Shown here: positions 7,316-15,398 of the stretch, in pieces | Layout: each line of letters starts with the position of its first letter | Numbering within the stretch: the stretch's first letter is position 1 | NCBI GenBank assembly: GCA_964407285.1 | Contig: CAYOVG010000103.1 | Span: 1 to 18,879, forward strand | DNA: 18,879 bases | From: CAYOVG01 sp964407285 | Lineage (GTDB): Bacteria; Desulfobacterota; Syntrophobacteria; Syntrophobacterales; Syntrophobacteraceae | Direction of reading: 5' to 3' | The notes under the pieces: model-generated | Told to the model about the DNA's origin: nothing | Databases searched by the model: none | What the model saw: the letters and a program-made list of their open reading frames with translations, nothing else | Translations under genes and position numbers: made by a program

Positions 7316-8173
7316 TCACACTCCCAAGCTCTTCCGGAACGCGTCGATCTTATCGTCGGAAGATGCCTTGTTCAGGTGGCGGCCGCGACCGCCGAACAGA
7401 TAATCAAGCAACCCCGTCCTATCGTTTCCGTCCACTTCGTAGCAACGCTCCCAATCCCAGCGAAGCGTCACTCGACCAAGGCCGCGGCTCCGAGCCCCTC
7501 CGAGATGCATCTGACCAAACTCGAAGGCTTTCAGTCCCAGCAGCACCATTCCCTGTTCTTCGCTGGTACCGTTCTCGATTATGATCTCACATTCGAATGC
7601 CATTCCCGCGGGAACCACTTCGAAGGTATACAGCTTGTTTTCACTGGCCGTTTCCGTATCCCGGTCAATGGCCACTCCGTTTCGATACTGATAACGACCC
7701 AGCCAATCCTCGGTAACCATAATGTCCCTTACCAACACCTTCGATGCCAGCCATGGAGAACCAAAAACACGGCACACGAGACATGAATTTTCGAAATAGA
7801 AACGGTCCAGGGCATCGGTGGGCTTGTTGCCGCGTTTGATACCCTCCTGAAGCTTTTCCACTTCATCTCTCAGATATTTCGAGTCCCTCGTTGTCGGGCA
7901 ACCGTCTCTCTCGTTCTTCAGTTCGGTCACGCAAAGGCAGGCAAGAGAAGGATCTATCGTACGAAGGACGGCCTCCACATGCGACCGTAAAACCCCCTTG
8001 AACGACGACCCGGGGATGTATGGAGCACCACTCGCATCCTTTACCACGTTTATATCCGCGCTTCCCCCGACAAAGTTTCCCTGACCCGCCCCGATCCGCA
8101 GGGACGTCTCCAACCGCAAGGAACCGATCAATCCAAGCCGGCTATGGAAACAGGTGAAATCCTGGATTCTCAT
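7316..8173 (-). CDS. Cas7 (Csm3-like) RAMP subunit, second copy
   Basis: This 285-residue Csm3-like protein should be part of the crRNA-binding, target-RNA-cleaving backbone. It contains LRIGAGQGNFVGGSADINVV, with D40 at the position of the Csm3 catalytic aspartate, then YIPGSSFKGVLRSHVEAVL, CLVCRVFGSPWLASK, GVAIDRDTETA and the glycine-rich loop LGGARSRGLGRVTL. An insertion with many charged residues and a cysteine pair (CLCVTE) lies between PGSS and the CxxC-FG motif. Its start overlaps the stop of the small-subunit gene by one base. Of the four RAMP copies it is one of the two closest to classical Csm3. Confidence 0.88.
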   Translation of the reverse strand: MRIQDFTCFHSRLGLIGSLRLETSLRIGAGQGNFVGGSADINVVKDASGAPYIPGSSFKGVLRSHVEAVLRTIDPSLACLCVTELKNERDGCPTTRDSKYLRDEVEKLQEGIKRGNKPTDALDRFYFENSCLVCRVFGSPWLASKVLVRDIMVTEDWLGRYQYRNGVAIDRDTETASENKLYTFEVVPAGMAFECEIIIENGTSEEQGMVLLGLKAFEFGQMHLGGARSRGLGRVTLRWDWERCYEVDGNDRTGLLDYLFGGRGRHLNKASSDDKIDAFRKSLGV

Positions 8174-8625
8174 CAGCGCTCCCCCATCGTTCTCTTACGG
8201 TAGAAGAAATAACGGTTCAAGTGGCCGAGATAGCTTCGGGCAAGGGTTATCCAGACCCGATCCACATCCGCGGAGGGTGCGTTCGTACTATCGGCTCCAG
8301 AGAGGATGGCAATTGCCATATCCCGCAGTTCATCCAGTTTATCCACCAGTTGTTCCCCGAAATTCTTGAGGCTGCCGACCCGCCAGCGCCAGCTATCGTT
8401 CCTTGTGTCGCGGCCGACCTGATAGCGGACATAGTTCTTGACAACCTCCACGCTGCCGGTCTCCTGTGCCACGGACATCACATTATTTATCTGGTGAACT
8501 TCCATCCGGCTCTCCCAAATGCGAGCATCATCGATGAATTTCTTCATCCCGCCCAGCAACCCGTTCATGGACGCATCAATCGCCCTGTTGATGCGAAGTT
8601 CCCGCCGCAGAACCTCTGTACTCAT
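8173..8625 (-). CDS. Small subunit candidate (Cas11/Csm2-like) of type III-D
   Basis: This 150-residue helical protein is encoded between csx10 and a cas7, where type III-D loci usually place the small subunit. Visible stretches are HQINNVMSVAQETGSVEVVK followed by NYVRYQVGRD and a WRWRVGSL segment, and a C-terminal helix ending LNRYFFYRKR. It has no RAMP motif and no cysteine pairs. Small subunits (Cas11) line the inner face of the complex against the target strand, and the basic, helical character fits that. It overlaps the csx10 stop by 4 bases (ATGA), implying translational coupling. Assignment is mainly from position, length and helical content. Confidence 0.7.
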   Translation of the reverse strand: MSTEVLRRELRINRAIDASMNGLLGGMKKFIDDARIWESRMEVHQINNVMSVAQETGSVEVVKNYVRYQVGRDTRNDSWRWRVGSLKNFGEQLVDKLDELRDMAIAILSGADSTNAPSADVDRVWITLARSYLGHLNRYFFYRKRTMGER

Positions 8626-10022
8626 CGCGGTTCAATCTCCAGGTGAAAAGGTTGACAGATCATGACATGCCCAAAACCACGCTCCCGTTCCAGACCCACG
8701 CCATTTCGTTCCAGGGACTCCAGCCGCTCCAAAAGACGGCCGACCGCATTATGTTCTCCGGATTCCACACCGAAAAGGTAGACTCCTCCCATCAACGCTG
8801 CCAGATGGGTCTGGCGTGGAAGCCCATGCGCCCCCGACCAACCGCTCCGATAGCCATGCCGAACGAACGAACGTAGGAGTCTCACTTTCGGGATGGCATC
8901 TCCATCAAGCTTCAGCATTTCCGGAGTCGGCGCCAAAGTGGGCAACCCATCGTCAAACAGGATGACGTCCGAGAGCAGGTCCAATGTGAAATACCAGCTG
9001 TACTCGGGGAGTGGTATGCCTAGCCGGGCATAAAAATCCCTCTCGGCCTGGAATCGTGCATTGAAGGCCAACAATCTTTCCGCCAGATCTTTTTCGGGAG
9101 AATGATTTGCATTTGCGCCCGGCATCTCCCGGTCTTCAGGAACGAAAAAATTCCCGACAACCGCTTGCTCCAAAAAGAGTGCCGTGTTTTCCCGGCTTTT
9201 TACAGGGGTTACGGGTTCCACTCCAATCCCCGCAACCCGGCCCAATCCACGAGACCTCACAGCCCCTATGCGCTCGACCTGTCCCAATGCCTCTGTCATG
9301 GCCTCTGCGCTGTCTTCAGCCACCCACACATGGCCTTTAAGTGTGGTGATTTCCCGAATGGGGGCGCCGTTTTCCTCCAGCAGGTCGGTATCCATTAATT
9401 CGCTCAGGACATTCAACGTAAAGAGTTGCTGTTCACGCGCGGCTCCCCGGCTTCGGCTGATGGCGGTGCGAGTAATTCTGCGGTGTAGAAGCCTGGGAGC
9501 TTGACAGATATCTTCCAGGGTATTGTATACTAGGAATGTCACTGGTTCAGCTTTTGCTCTGCACTGCGGGCATTTCTGCAGATATACAAAGGGAAGTCTC
9601 TTTCCGGCTTCAATCGCCATTTCAAAGGCATACTGCCGGATCAATATGTCGAAAATCCCATGGCGTTCCTCAGAAACGCTCTGCGGTCTAAAAAAACCCG
9701 GATGGTATTTACAGGTTCGAGCCGTCAAAGGGAACGGGCGGGCAACGTCGCCGCTGGAAGGGTAAAGATTGCCGAAGCGCGGCACGAGACCGGTTTGAGG
9801 ATAGAAAAGACGACAGAAGTCACATTCATTTCTGTTGGGGCATTCGTCAGGATGAGGAACGCGGCGACTTTGCAGAGGCCACTTTCGCAGAAGTGTTTCG
9901 GCAACCACGCCCCGTAAGGCAGAACCGGGCAGATATTCAAGCGTCTCGGTAATGAAAGCGGGTTTGCGCCCCCCAATAAGGAATGGCTCCGCCATCTGGA
10001 TTGTTACTTCAAGTTGAACCAT
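8622..10022 (-). CDS. csx10: Csx10, Cas5-group RAMP subunit of type III-D
   Basis: This 466-residue protein matches Csx10, the Cas5-like subunit that defines type III-D and caps the crRNA 5' tag. It has two RAMP halves. The first contains FLIGGRKPAF, EYLPGSALRGVVAETLLRKW and CDFCRLFYP, then a cysteine pair (KCPQC) and the glycine loop AVRSRGLGRVAG. The second half has the C-terminal glycine segment GVGLERERGFGHVMI and an HGYRSGWSGAHGLPRQ stretch common in Csx10. Length is usual for the family. Its start overlaps the preceding cas7 by 19 bases and its end overlaps the small subunit by 4. Confidence 0.87.
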   Translation of the reverse strand: MVQLEVTIQMAEPFLIGGRKPAFITETLEYLPGSALRGVVAETLLRKWPLQSRRVPHPDECPNRNECDFCRLFYPQTGLVPRFGNLYPSSGDVARPFPLTARTCKYHPGFFRPQSVSEERHGIFDILIRQYAFEMAIEAGKRLPFVYLQKCPQCRAKAEPVTFLVYNTLEDICQAPRLLHRRITRTAISRSRGAAREQQLFTLNVLSELMDTDLLEENGAPIREITTLKGHVWVAEDSAEAMTEALGQVERIGAVRSRGLGRVAGIGVEPVTPVKSRENTALFLEQAVVGNFFVPEDREMPGANANHSPEKDLAERLLAFNARFQAERDFYARLGIPLPEYSWYFTLDLLSDVILFDDGLPTLAPTPEMLKLDGDAIPKVRLLRSFVRHGYRSGWSGAHGLPRQTHLAALMGGVYLFGVESGEHNAVGRLLERLESLERNGVGLERERGFGHVMICQPFHLEIEPR

Positions 10023-10759
10023 AACATCAGATTCTCCTTCAATAGGGCATCATCTATGGCCATTTCTCCACCTTCCCGCAACTCCACCGGTTTGGCCGCA
10101 ACACTGCACCATCCCAACCCGCGCGAGCGTCCTCCACCGAAACCGGTGACAGCTCGCAGACCGGCGGCCAGTAGTCCTAAACGACCGTAAGCTCCAACAG
10201 AATCATCGGGCAAGTCACCGCTTATCCGTCCGATAAAGGTCATGGCGCCGGGAAGATCGAAAGTTTCCATCGTGAAGAGCTTTTGGTCCGCAGCCACACG
10301 CCTTGATCGCGCGACACTCACTCCACTACGCAATACAGGGTCGGGAGGCAGTTCGCTCACAAATTCATCCCGCAGTTCCCAAACCAAGTCGGAGAAAGAG
10401 ACCGACGATGGAAACCAGGGAGAACCGAATATGCTGCAAACCGGGCACGGCCCGTCCTGTTTGATTTTGAGGCGAGGCGGATCAAGAGGACACATGGTCT
10501 CGGGCCGTGGCCCATGACATACGGAATTTTCCCTTCCGGTGAGCGCCCGTACAATCTTCTCGCATTCATGCCGGGCGCGCCCCTTGAGTGCAGACCCCGG
10601 TACAACGGGCATCATCGCTCCATCCCGGAAAGTTGGTTTGTCCGCGAAAGAACCGGACAATCCCCCCATTCCGATGTTAAACGGCGTCTTGAACGTTGCT
10701 CTAACGTCAATTAGTACTTTCAATGCCCTCACCCCTATCTGGAGAGTCTCAGACTCCAC
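10004..10759 (-). CDS. Cas7 (Csm3-like) RAMP subunit, first copy
   Basis: This 251-residue Csm3-like backbone protein has NIGMGGLSGSFADKPTFRDG, in which D40 matches the catalytic aspartate of Csm3, then VVPGSALKGRARHECE, CPVCSIFGSPWFPSS and the glycine loop FGGGRSRGLGWCSV. It would bind crRNA and cut bound target RNA. The GTG at 10759 gives an 11-base overlap with the cas10 stop but has no good ribosome-binding site. A TTG at 10723 (giving MKVLIDVRATF) is preceded by GGGGTG and would place the N-terminus where Csm3 proteins normally begin, so the true protein may be about 12 residues shorter. Confidence 0.87.
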   Translation of the reverse strand: MESETLQIGVRALKVLIDVRATFKTPFNIGMGGLSGSFADKPTFRDGAMMPVVPGSALKGRARHECEKIVRALTGRENSVCHGPRPETMCPLDPPRLKIKQDGPCPVCSIFGSPWFPSSVSFSDLVWELRDEFVSELPPDPVLRSGVSVARSRRVAADQKLFTMETFDLPGAMTFIGRISGDLPDDSVGAYGRLGLLAAGLRAVTGFGGGRSRGLGWCSVAAKPVELREGGEMAIDDALLKENLMLWFNLK

Positions 10760-12668
10760 GCACGAAATCGATAATTTCTAAAATATCCGGCAAGGGGGAC
10801 CAGTATTGCTCGTAGCCGTTTTCTGGTTCTCTAGGAAACCATGGAGAAAAGTCCATGCCCTTGGAGCCGTTTTGGTTCCACCTGGCACACAAAGACATGA
10901 TATTGTCCTTCTCCGGCTTCCGCATTCTCGCGTATTGATACAGAAAAAACAGTGTTGAACTCAGCCGTCCATGATGTAAAGCCCGGTCTAACTGGTGCAA
11001 CTGGCTACGTGGAAAACCGGAAAGATCTCTAACCGACTTGATAAGATCATCAAAATCTCTAATCCGGTAAGGACGCCCGGTCAGCAAAAGCCTTTCCTTG
11101 GCAAAGTGGTCGGCATAGAGCATAGGGGGTATACTTCGCAGATTTCTCAACGAGCTTGCAAGAGTCAGCTGAGACTTGAGCACCAAGAAATCAATCGCCC
11201 CTTCGCATTCGGCCGTTTCCCCTGACACCGCACGCGCCTTCTGATGAGCAGTTTTTTTCTTGGCATTGTTGAGCAACTCCTCCGCAATACCCCGCATGAA
11301 GTAAATGGGAGTGTGGAGATCAGCTATTACCACTCCAACAGAAAGAGAGGGGTTGTCGAACAGTGGTGGTCCGTCGGCACTATGCCCGCAGAAGCGCTGA
11401 GCGAAGAATCTCGATAGGTCCATAGCAATAGACAATGCTCTATCCCCTGGGACGACAAGCAAGAGATCGTCTCCACCGATTGTAAGAATCTCGAAAGGGT
11501 GAACATTTACTTCTCTGTTGAATCTACGGGTAACTCCCTTTTGTACCGACAGATACTCGGCCAAGGCGGCATAAACGACCTCCGGCATGCCTTCCGTCAG
11601 AGCGTCGGATTTGTTTTTGTACGTCTGCAGACTAGTGGAGCATTCAATCTGGCGGCCTATATTGTCGCCATCGGCAACTACAAGTCCTACATAACCATGC
11701 GCCCTTCCCCGGGAGACCGACGCAATTTCCGAAAGATCGATTGGCGGCACCACATCATTGGGATCGACATCGGAGAAGTAGTGCTCCGCCAACTCAGCAT
11801 CTTGAAGAAGATATTCTTCAAATTTTTCCATCCAGTAGCTTTTGCGCTCTCTTCGACCCTCTGGACCTACAGAGGTGGATTCGATATTTTCTCGTTTATA
11901 ATGCTTATCATAGGTACCGTCGAACTTACGCAAACATACGGGGCAAAGATAACGCTCTTCCGGTTCACGAACGAAACGAGAGGCCGGTCGAATCTGGCAT
12001 GCATCGCACCGCCTTGCATAAGGAATCGCATCAATGAAACAGGCATTCTTTTTCGATTCTTTTTCACGGCGCAGTAAGATACCTTGCAGAGCCACAATTT
12101 CACTGAAGTTCTTACGGCGCATAAACTGCTCGCGGGTGAGTTCATCACCGGTTTCATTGTCGTCGTGGTAATAGTCTATGATCCGCTTCCATTCATCTTT
12201 AGAGAGTTTTTCCCGCAAGGCCATAACATCTTCATACGTAGATTGATCAGAAGCGGCAATCAGTTCGTCGGGCCTGATCCGTTTCACAACGCAAGTGATT
12301 GTTGCGGCATCCGTATGGCGGGGATACAGGTTCTCGATTTCTTCGGCGAGTTCGTCTACCAGTTCCTCGGGCGCCAGCGCCAGCAGACTACCGCCGCCTG
12401 CGTACACGATACAACTCGGGCTGTCGTTGTCCCCAACAGGTAGTCCCTTTCTTCTGAACAACTCGGGAATACGGCTCCTGTTGAGTTCATCCAGAATCAT
12501 ACTCGCTCCACGAATTTCAGGGAGCTTAGCCGTCTCGAAGACGTAATCTTTGATCCTGTCGGTATCCGCGCTCAGTAAGGCAATGCCTCCAAATCGCTCA
12601 ACATCGGATTCAGTGGGACTAATGCCCTCAAGAAGAGGAGAGAGTATATATTCGACCCATTGGTCCAT
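10749..12668 (-). CDS. cas10: Cas10, type III-D large subunit (cyclase intact, no HD domain)
   Basis: This 639-residue protein is the signature large subunit of type III CRISPR complexes. Palm domain 1 begins almost at once (ALLSADTDRIKDYVFETAKL, residues 30-49, then EIRGAS and the inactive-site counterpart VYAGGGSLLAL). A zinc-ribbon follows (C221, C224, C242, C245). Palm domain 2 carries GLVVADGDNIGRQ and ILTIGGDDLLLVV with the GGDD cyclase motif at 398-401, which converts ATP to cyclic oligoadenylate on target RNA binding. Only about 25 residues precede palm 1, so the N-terminal HD DNase domain of most Cas10 proteins is absent. It is the first gene of the operon. The window contains a matching CARF nuclease, consistent with a signalling-based immune output. 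Confidence 0.92.
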   Translation of the reverse strand: MDQWVEYILSPLLEGISPTESDVERFGGIALLSADTDRIKDYVFETAKLPEIRGASMILDELNRSRIPELFRRKGLPVGDNDSPSCIVYAGGGSLLALAPEELVDELAEEIENLYPRHTDAATITCVVKRIRPDELIAASDQSTYEDVMALREKLSKDEWKRIIDYYHDDNETGDELTREQFMRRKNFSEIVALQGILLRREKESKKNACFIDAIPYARRCDACQIRPASRFVREPEERYLCPVCLRKFDGTYDKHYKRENIESTSVGPEGRRERKSYWMEKFEEYLLQDAELAEHYFSDVDPNDVVPPIDLSEIASVSRGRAHGYVGLVVADGDNIGRQIECSTSLQTYKNKSDALTEGMPEVVYAALAEYLSVQKGVTRRFNREVNVHPFEILTIGGDDLLLVVPGDRALSIAMDLSRFFAQRFCGHSADGPPLFDNPSLSVGVVIADLHTPIYFMRGIAEELLNNAKKKTAHQKARAVSGETAECEGAIDFLVLKSQLTLASSLRNLRSIPPMLYADHFAKERLLLTGRPYRIRDFDDLIKSVRDLSGFPRSQLHQLDRALHHGRLSSTLFFLYQYARMRKPEKDNIMSLCARWNQNGSKGMDFSPWFPREPENGYEQYWSPLPDILEIIDFVRGV

Positions 12669-12750
12669 TAGATGTCCTCGCGTTTAAGGTCCCGTTAATA
12701 GGGAGCTTTTCCACGAAAATAGCAGAAGTCAGATACAATAAGGTAGGAGG

Positions 12751-12779
12751 AATTTACTAGATTGATTACGTTTTGTCAC
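12751..12779 (-). promoter_or_regulatory. Candidate promoter of the type III-D operon
   Basis: Read on the minus strand, GTGACA (12774-12779) and TAAATT (12751-12756) are separated by 17 bases, a reasonable sigma70 spacing with moderate matches. Transcription would begin about 75 bases upstream of the cas10 ATG at 12668. The call is weak because each hexamer deviates from consensus. Confidence 0.3.
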
Positions 12780-12994
12780 TAAGAATCTTGGAGAGCTCAC
12801 ATCTTTCACGAAACGATAAGTTAGGATTAATTCAGAACATTTATGGAAAAATGCTTAATAACAAGGAATTATTATTGCAGGACTTGTCCATTTTCTCTCG
12901 GATCTTACGCAACCATGCCAACCTCCGCATATATGAAAGTACATCTGTGCAAGCCGCCCGATCTCAAAAAAAGGCATGGTTCAAGACAGGGTAA
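12761..12994 (+). CDS. Possible small protein, divergent from cas10
   Basis: An AGGAGG at 12745-12750 lies 10 bases before an open frame starting ATT-GAT-TAC-GTT-TTG. It has no ATG; the first conventional start is TTG at 12773. The first 45 or so residues (DYVLSLRILESSHLSRNDK, then LGLIQNIYGKMLNNKELLLQ) look like a real amphipathic helical protein, while the last part runs into a repeat-derived region at 12973. It may be a gene truncated by the MITE-like insertion, or chance. No family was recognised. Confidence 0.25.
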   Translation: MDYVLSLRILESSHLSRNDKLGLIQNIYGKMLNNKELLLQDLSIFSRILRNHANLRIYESTSVQAARSQKKAWFKTG

Positions 12995-13130
12995 CACTTT
13001 CGGGTCGCCCCCGCGCGGGCTGGGATCCGGAAAGCCTCGAGGAGCCTGGATTTCCGCATACGCGGGAATGACGATGAGTCTTTTCGGATGTTACCCCGAA
13101 CACGCGGCTTCTGAACCATGCCCAAAAAAA
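12965..13130. mobile_element. MITE-like repeat with 11-bp terminal inverted repeats
   Basis: GGCATGGTTCA (12973-12983) is repeated in perfect inverse orientation as TGAACCATGCC (13112-13122), bounding a 150-bp element with no coding capacity. Both inner ends also carry GGGTAACA or a near variant. The flanks on both sides read CAAAAAAA (12965-12972 and 13123-13130), a possible 8-bp target-site duplication, though low complexity makes this uncertain. The interior holds the dispersed motif CCTGGATTTCCGCATACGCGGGAATGACG (its first and last halves seen at 13045-13059 and 13060-13073). Confidence 0.5.
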
Positions 13131-13166
13131 ACCTCCTGTTCCCATTTCATGGGAACAGGAGGTTTT
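13124..13166 (-). terminator. Intrinsic terminator of the groES-groEL operon
   Basis: A perfect 14-bp stem (ACCTCCTGTTCCCA at 13131-13144 with TGGGAACAGGAGGT at 13150-13163) and a 5-base loop are followed on the minus strand by eight consecutive T residues (13124-13131). It lies about 130 bases beyond the groEL stop and would also stop rightward transcription weakly, having TTTT on the other side. Confidence 0.85.
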
Positions 13167-13293
13167 CCATATATAAACAACATCCGGAAGCGCGCGCGGG
13201 AGTGATTTTCACATCACCTGCCTCTGCGTCAACGCAAGGGCTCACGCCCGGCGGGCCTAAGCTCGTGGGCGCGGCGCTATTCCGGCGATTGTT
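13167..13293. other. Spacer between groEL stop and its terminator
   Basis: About 125 bases of GC-rich noncoding sequence with minor hairpin potential. No gene or site was recognised. Confidence 0.4.
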
Positions 13294-14925
13294 CTAGTAC
13301 ATGTCGGCTCCGCTGGGCATGCCCATGCCGCCGCCGCCCATCTTTTCCTTATCCTTGGGCAGGTCCGCAACCATGCACTCGGTCGTGAGCATCAGGGCCG
13401 ACACGCTGGCCGCGTTCTGAAGCGCCGTGCGCGTAACCTTCGTCGGATCGATGACGCCGTCACCGATCAGGTCGCTGTAGATGCCGCTGTCGGCGTTGTA
13501 ACCGAAGGAACCTTCGCCGGCCTTGACCTTCTGCACGACCACGGAGCCTTCTTCACCGGCGTTGTTCGCGATCTGGCGGGCGGGCTCCTCGAGCGAGCGC
13601 TTCACGATGTTGACGCCGAGTTGCTCTTCGCCTTCGAGCTTGAGGGATTCCAGAGCGGAGATGCAGCGCAGGTAGGCAACGCCGCCGCCCGGAACGATAC
13701 CTTCCTCGACCGCCGCGCGCGTGGCGTTCAAGGCGTCCTCGACGCGGGCCTTCTTTTCCTTCATTTCGGTCTCGGTCGCCGCGCCGACACTGATGACCGC
13801 CACGCCGCCGACCAACTTCGCCAGCCGTTCCTGGAGTTTTTCGCGGTCGTAGTCGCTCGTGGTTTCCTCGATCTGCGCGCGAATCTGGCGTACGCGGCCT
13901 TCGAGCGCCTTGCGGTCGCCGGCGCCGTCAACGATCGTGGTGTTGTCCTTGTCGATACGGACCGTCTTGGCCCTGCCGAGGTCGGCCAGGCCCGTGTTTT
14001 CCAGCCGGATGCCCTTCTCCTCGCTGATCACCTGGCCGCCGGTGAGGATCGCGATGTCCTCGAGCATGGCCTTGCGGCGATCGCCGAAACCGGGCGCCTT
14101 GACGGCGCTCACCTGCAGGGTGCCGCGCAGCCGGTTGACCACCAGGGTCGCGAGGGCTTCGCCCTCGATGTCCTCGGCGATAATCAGGAGCGGACGGCCC
14201 ATCTTCGCGATCTGCTCCAGGATCGGCAGAAGATCCTTCATGCTGCTGATCTTCTTCTCGTTGATCAGGATGAGGGGATCGTTCAGGAGGACTTCCATCT
14301 TCTCGGGATCGGTCACGAAGTACGGGGAGATGTACCCGCGGTCGAACTGCATGCCCTCGACCACTTCCAGCGTGGTCTCCATGCCCTTGGCTTCCTCGAC
14401 CGTGATAACGCCTTCTTTTCCGACCTTCTCCATCGCTTCGGCAATGATGTTGCCGATGGTGGGATCGTTGTTGGCGGAGATGGTGCCGACCTGCGCGATT
14501 TCTTTCTGGTCCTTGGTGGGCTTGCTGATCTTGCGAAGGTCCTCGATTACGGTCTGTACCGCTTTTTCGATACCGCGCTTGAGAGCCATCGGATTGGCCC
14601 CGGCGGCGACGAGCTTGGAACCTTCATAGAAAATGGACTGGGCGAGAATGGTTGCGGTGGTGGTGCCGTCGCCGGCGACGTCGCTGGTCTTGCTCGCCAC
14701 TTCACGCACCATCTGGGCGCCCATGTTTTCGAACTTGCCTTCCAGTTCGATTTCCTTGGCGACCGTCACGCCGTCCTTCGTCACGTTCGGCCCGCCGAAG
14801 CTCTTCTCGATGACCACGTTGCGGCCCTTGGGCCCGAGGGTTACCTTAACCGCATCAGCCAGGGTATTGATGCCGGTCAGCAGGGCTTCACGCGCTTTTA
14901 CATTATAAATGAGTTGCTTCGCCAT
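13294..14925 (-). CDS. groEL: GroEL, 60-kDa chaperonin
   Basis: This 543-residue protein is the cytosolic chaperonin that folds proteins in an ATP-driven double ring with GroES. It shows all family landmarks: LGPKGRNVVIEKSFG near residues 31-45, the ATP-site stretch DVAGDGTTTATILAQ around 82-96, the apical-domain segment GYISPYFVTD near 197-206, and VKAPGFGDRRKAMLEDIA. The protein ends in a short glycine/methionine-rich tail, GGGGMGMPSGADMY. Length is normal. The ATG at 14925 has an AAGGAGG ribosome-binding site, and the gene lies 57 bases after groES in the same operon. A 448-codon open frame on the opposite strand is a reading-frame shadow. Confidence 0.98.
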   Translation of the reverse strand: MAKQLIYNVKAREALLTGINTLADAVKVTLGPKGRNVVIEKSFGGPNVTKDGVTVAKEIELEGKFENMGAQMVREVASKTSDVAGDGTTTATILAQSIFYEGSKLVAAGANPMALKRGIEKAVQTVIEDLRKISKPTKDQKEIAQVGTISANNDPTIGNIIAEAMEKVGKEGVITVEEAKGMETTLEVVEGMQFDRGYISPYFVTDPEKMEVLLNDPLILINEKKISSMKDLLPILEQIAKMGRPLLIIAEDIEGEALATLVVNRLRGTLQVSAVKAPGFGDRRKAMLEDIAILTGGQVISEEKGIRLENTGLADLGRAKTVRIDKDNTTIVDGAGDRKALEGRVRQIRAQIEETTSDYDREKLQERLAKLVGGVAVISVGAATETEMKEKKARVEDALNATRAAVEEGIVPGGGVAYLRCISALESLKLEGEEQLGVNIVKRSLEEPARQIANNAGEEGSVVVQKVKAGEGSFGYNADSGIYSDLIGDGVIDPTKVTRTALQNAASVSALMLTTECMVADLPKDKEKMGGGGMGMPSGADMY

Positions 14926-14982
14926 CAGGCATTCCTCCTTGTTCTCTACTTCAGATTTCGCGTTTAGGGTGAGATGGGACCG

Positions 14983-15273
14983 CTATTTTTCAATGATGGC
15001 GAGGATGTCGTCCTCTCTCATGATCAGAAGCTCTTCGCCTTCCACCTTAACTTCCGTTCCCGCATACTTGCCGAACAAAACACGATCTCCGGCGCTCACA
15101 TCCAGAGGTTTCCTGCTTCCATCGTCCTGAACTCTTCCGCTTCCCACCGCGAGCACCTCGCCCTGGATGGGTTTTTCCTTGGCCGTATCGGGAATGATAA
15201 TGCCACCGGCGGTTTTCTGCTCTTCTTCAAGGCGCCTGACCACGACACGATCATTGAGCGGCTTAAGATTCAT
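14983..15273 (-). CDS. groES: GroES, 10-kDa co-chaperonin
   Basis: This 96-residue protein is the heptameric lid of the GroEL chamber. It starts MNLKPLNDRVVVRRLEEE and contains the mobile-loop stretch KTAGGIIIPDTAKEKP and the closing GEELLIMREDDILAI, all typical. The start at 15273 is chosen because it matches family length and is preceded by AAAGGAG; a longer frame from 15351 would read through the CIRCE operator. Transcription is probably controlled by HrcA at the CIRCE element upstream. Confidence 0.97.
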   Translation of the reverse strand: MNLKPLNDRVVVRRLEEEQKTAGGIIIPDTAKEKPIQGEVLAVGSGRVQDDGSRKPLDVSAGDRVLFGKYAGTEVKVEGEELLIMREDDILAIIEK

Positions 15274-15344
15274 CGTTAAGCTCCTTTCATTTACGGCATT
15301 GTTTTTTCCAACCAGATAGACCTCAGGCAAAAGTGACTTCGTTG

Positions 15345-15371
15345 TTAGCACTCATCTCAATCGAGTGCTAG
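15345..15371 (-). promoter_or_regulatory. CIRCE operator (HrcA binding site)
   Basis: TTAGCACTC, nine bases, GAGTGCTAG (15345-15353 and 15363-15371). This is the CIRCE heat-shock operator (TTAGCACTC-N9-GAGTGCTAA) with one outer-base deviation. It overlaps the start point expected from the adjacent -10 box, so HrcA binding would block groES-groEL transcription until stress. Confidence 0.93.
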
Positions 15372-15398
15372 TATAATCACTTCATTTTGTCTTGGCAA
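15370..15398 (-). promoter_or_regulatory. Sigma70-type promoter of groES-groEL
   Basis: On the minus strand, TTGCCA (15393-15398), 17 bases, TATACT (15370-15375). Both boxes are near consensus and the spacing is ideal. The -35 box lies within the last codons of the upstream kinase gene, and the -10 box touches the CIRCE operator. Confidence 0.8.

Noticed and set aside
7072..7584. 170-codon plus-strand frame across two cas7 genes
   Set aside because: It is antisense to two well-supported RAMP genes and spans their junction; the translation shows no domain.
13621..14967. 448-codon open frame on the plus strand
   Set aside because: It lies antisense to groEL, whose protein is unmistakable; the frame is open because of strong GC codon bias, and its translation has no recognisable domain.
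15274..15351. Longer N-terminus of GroES
   Set aside because: It would extend into the CIRCE operator; the conserved start MNLKPLNDR has its own ribosome-binding site.
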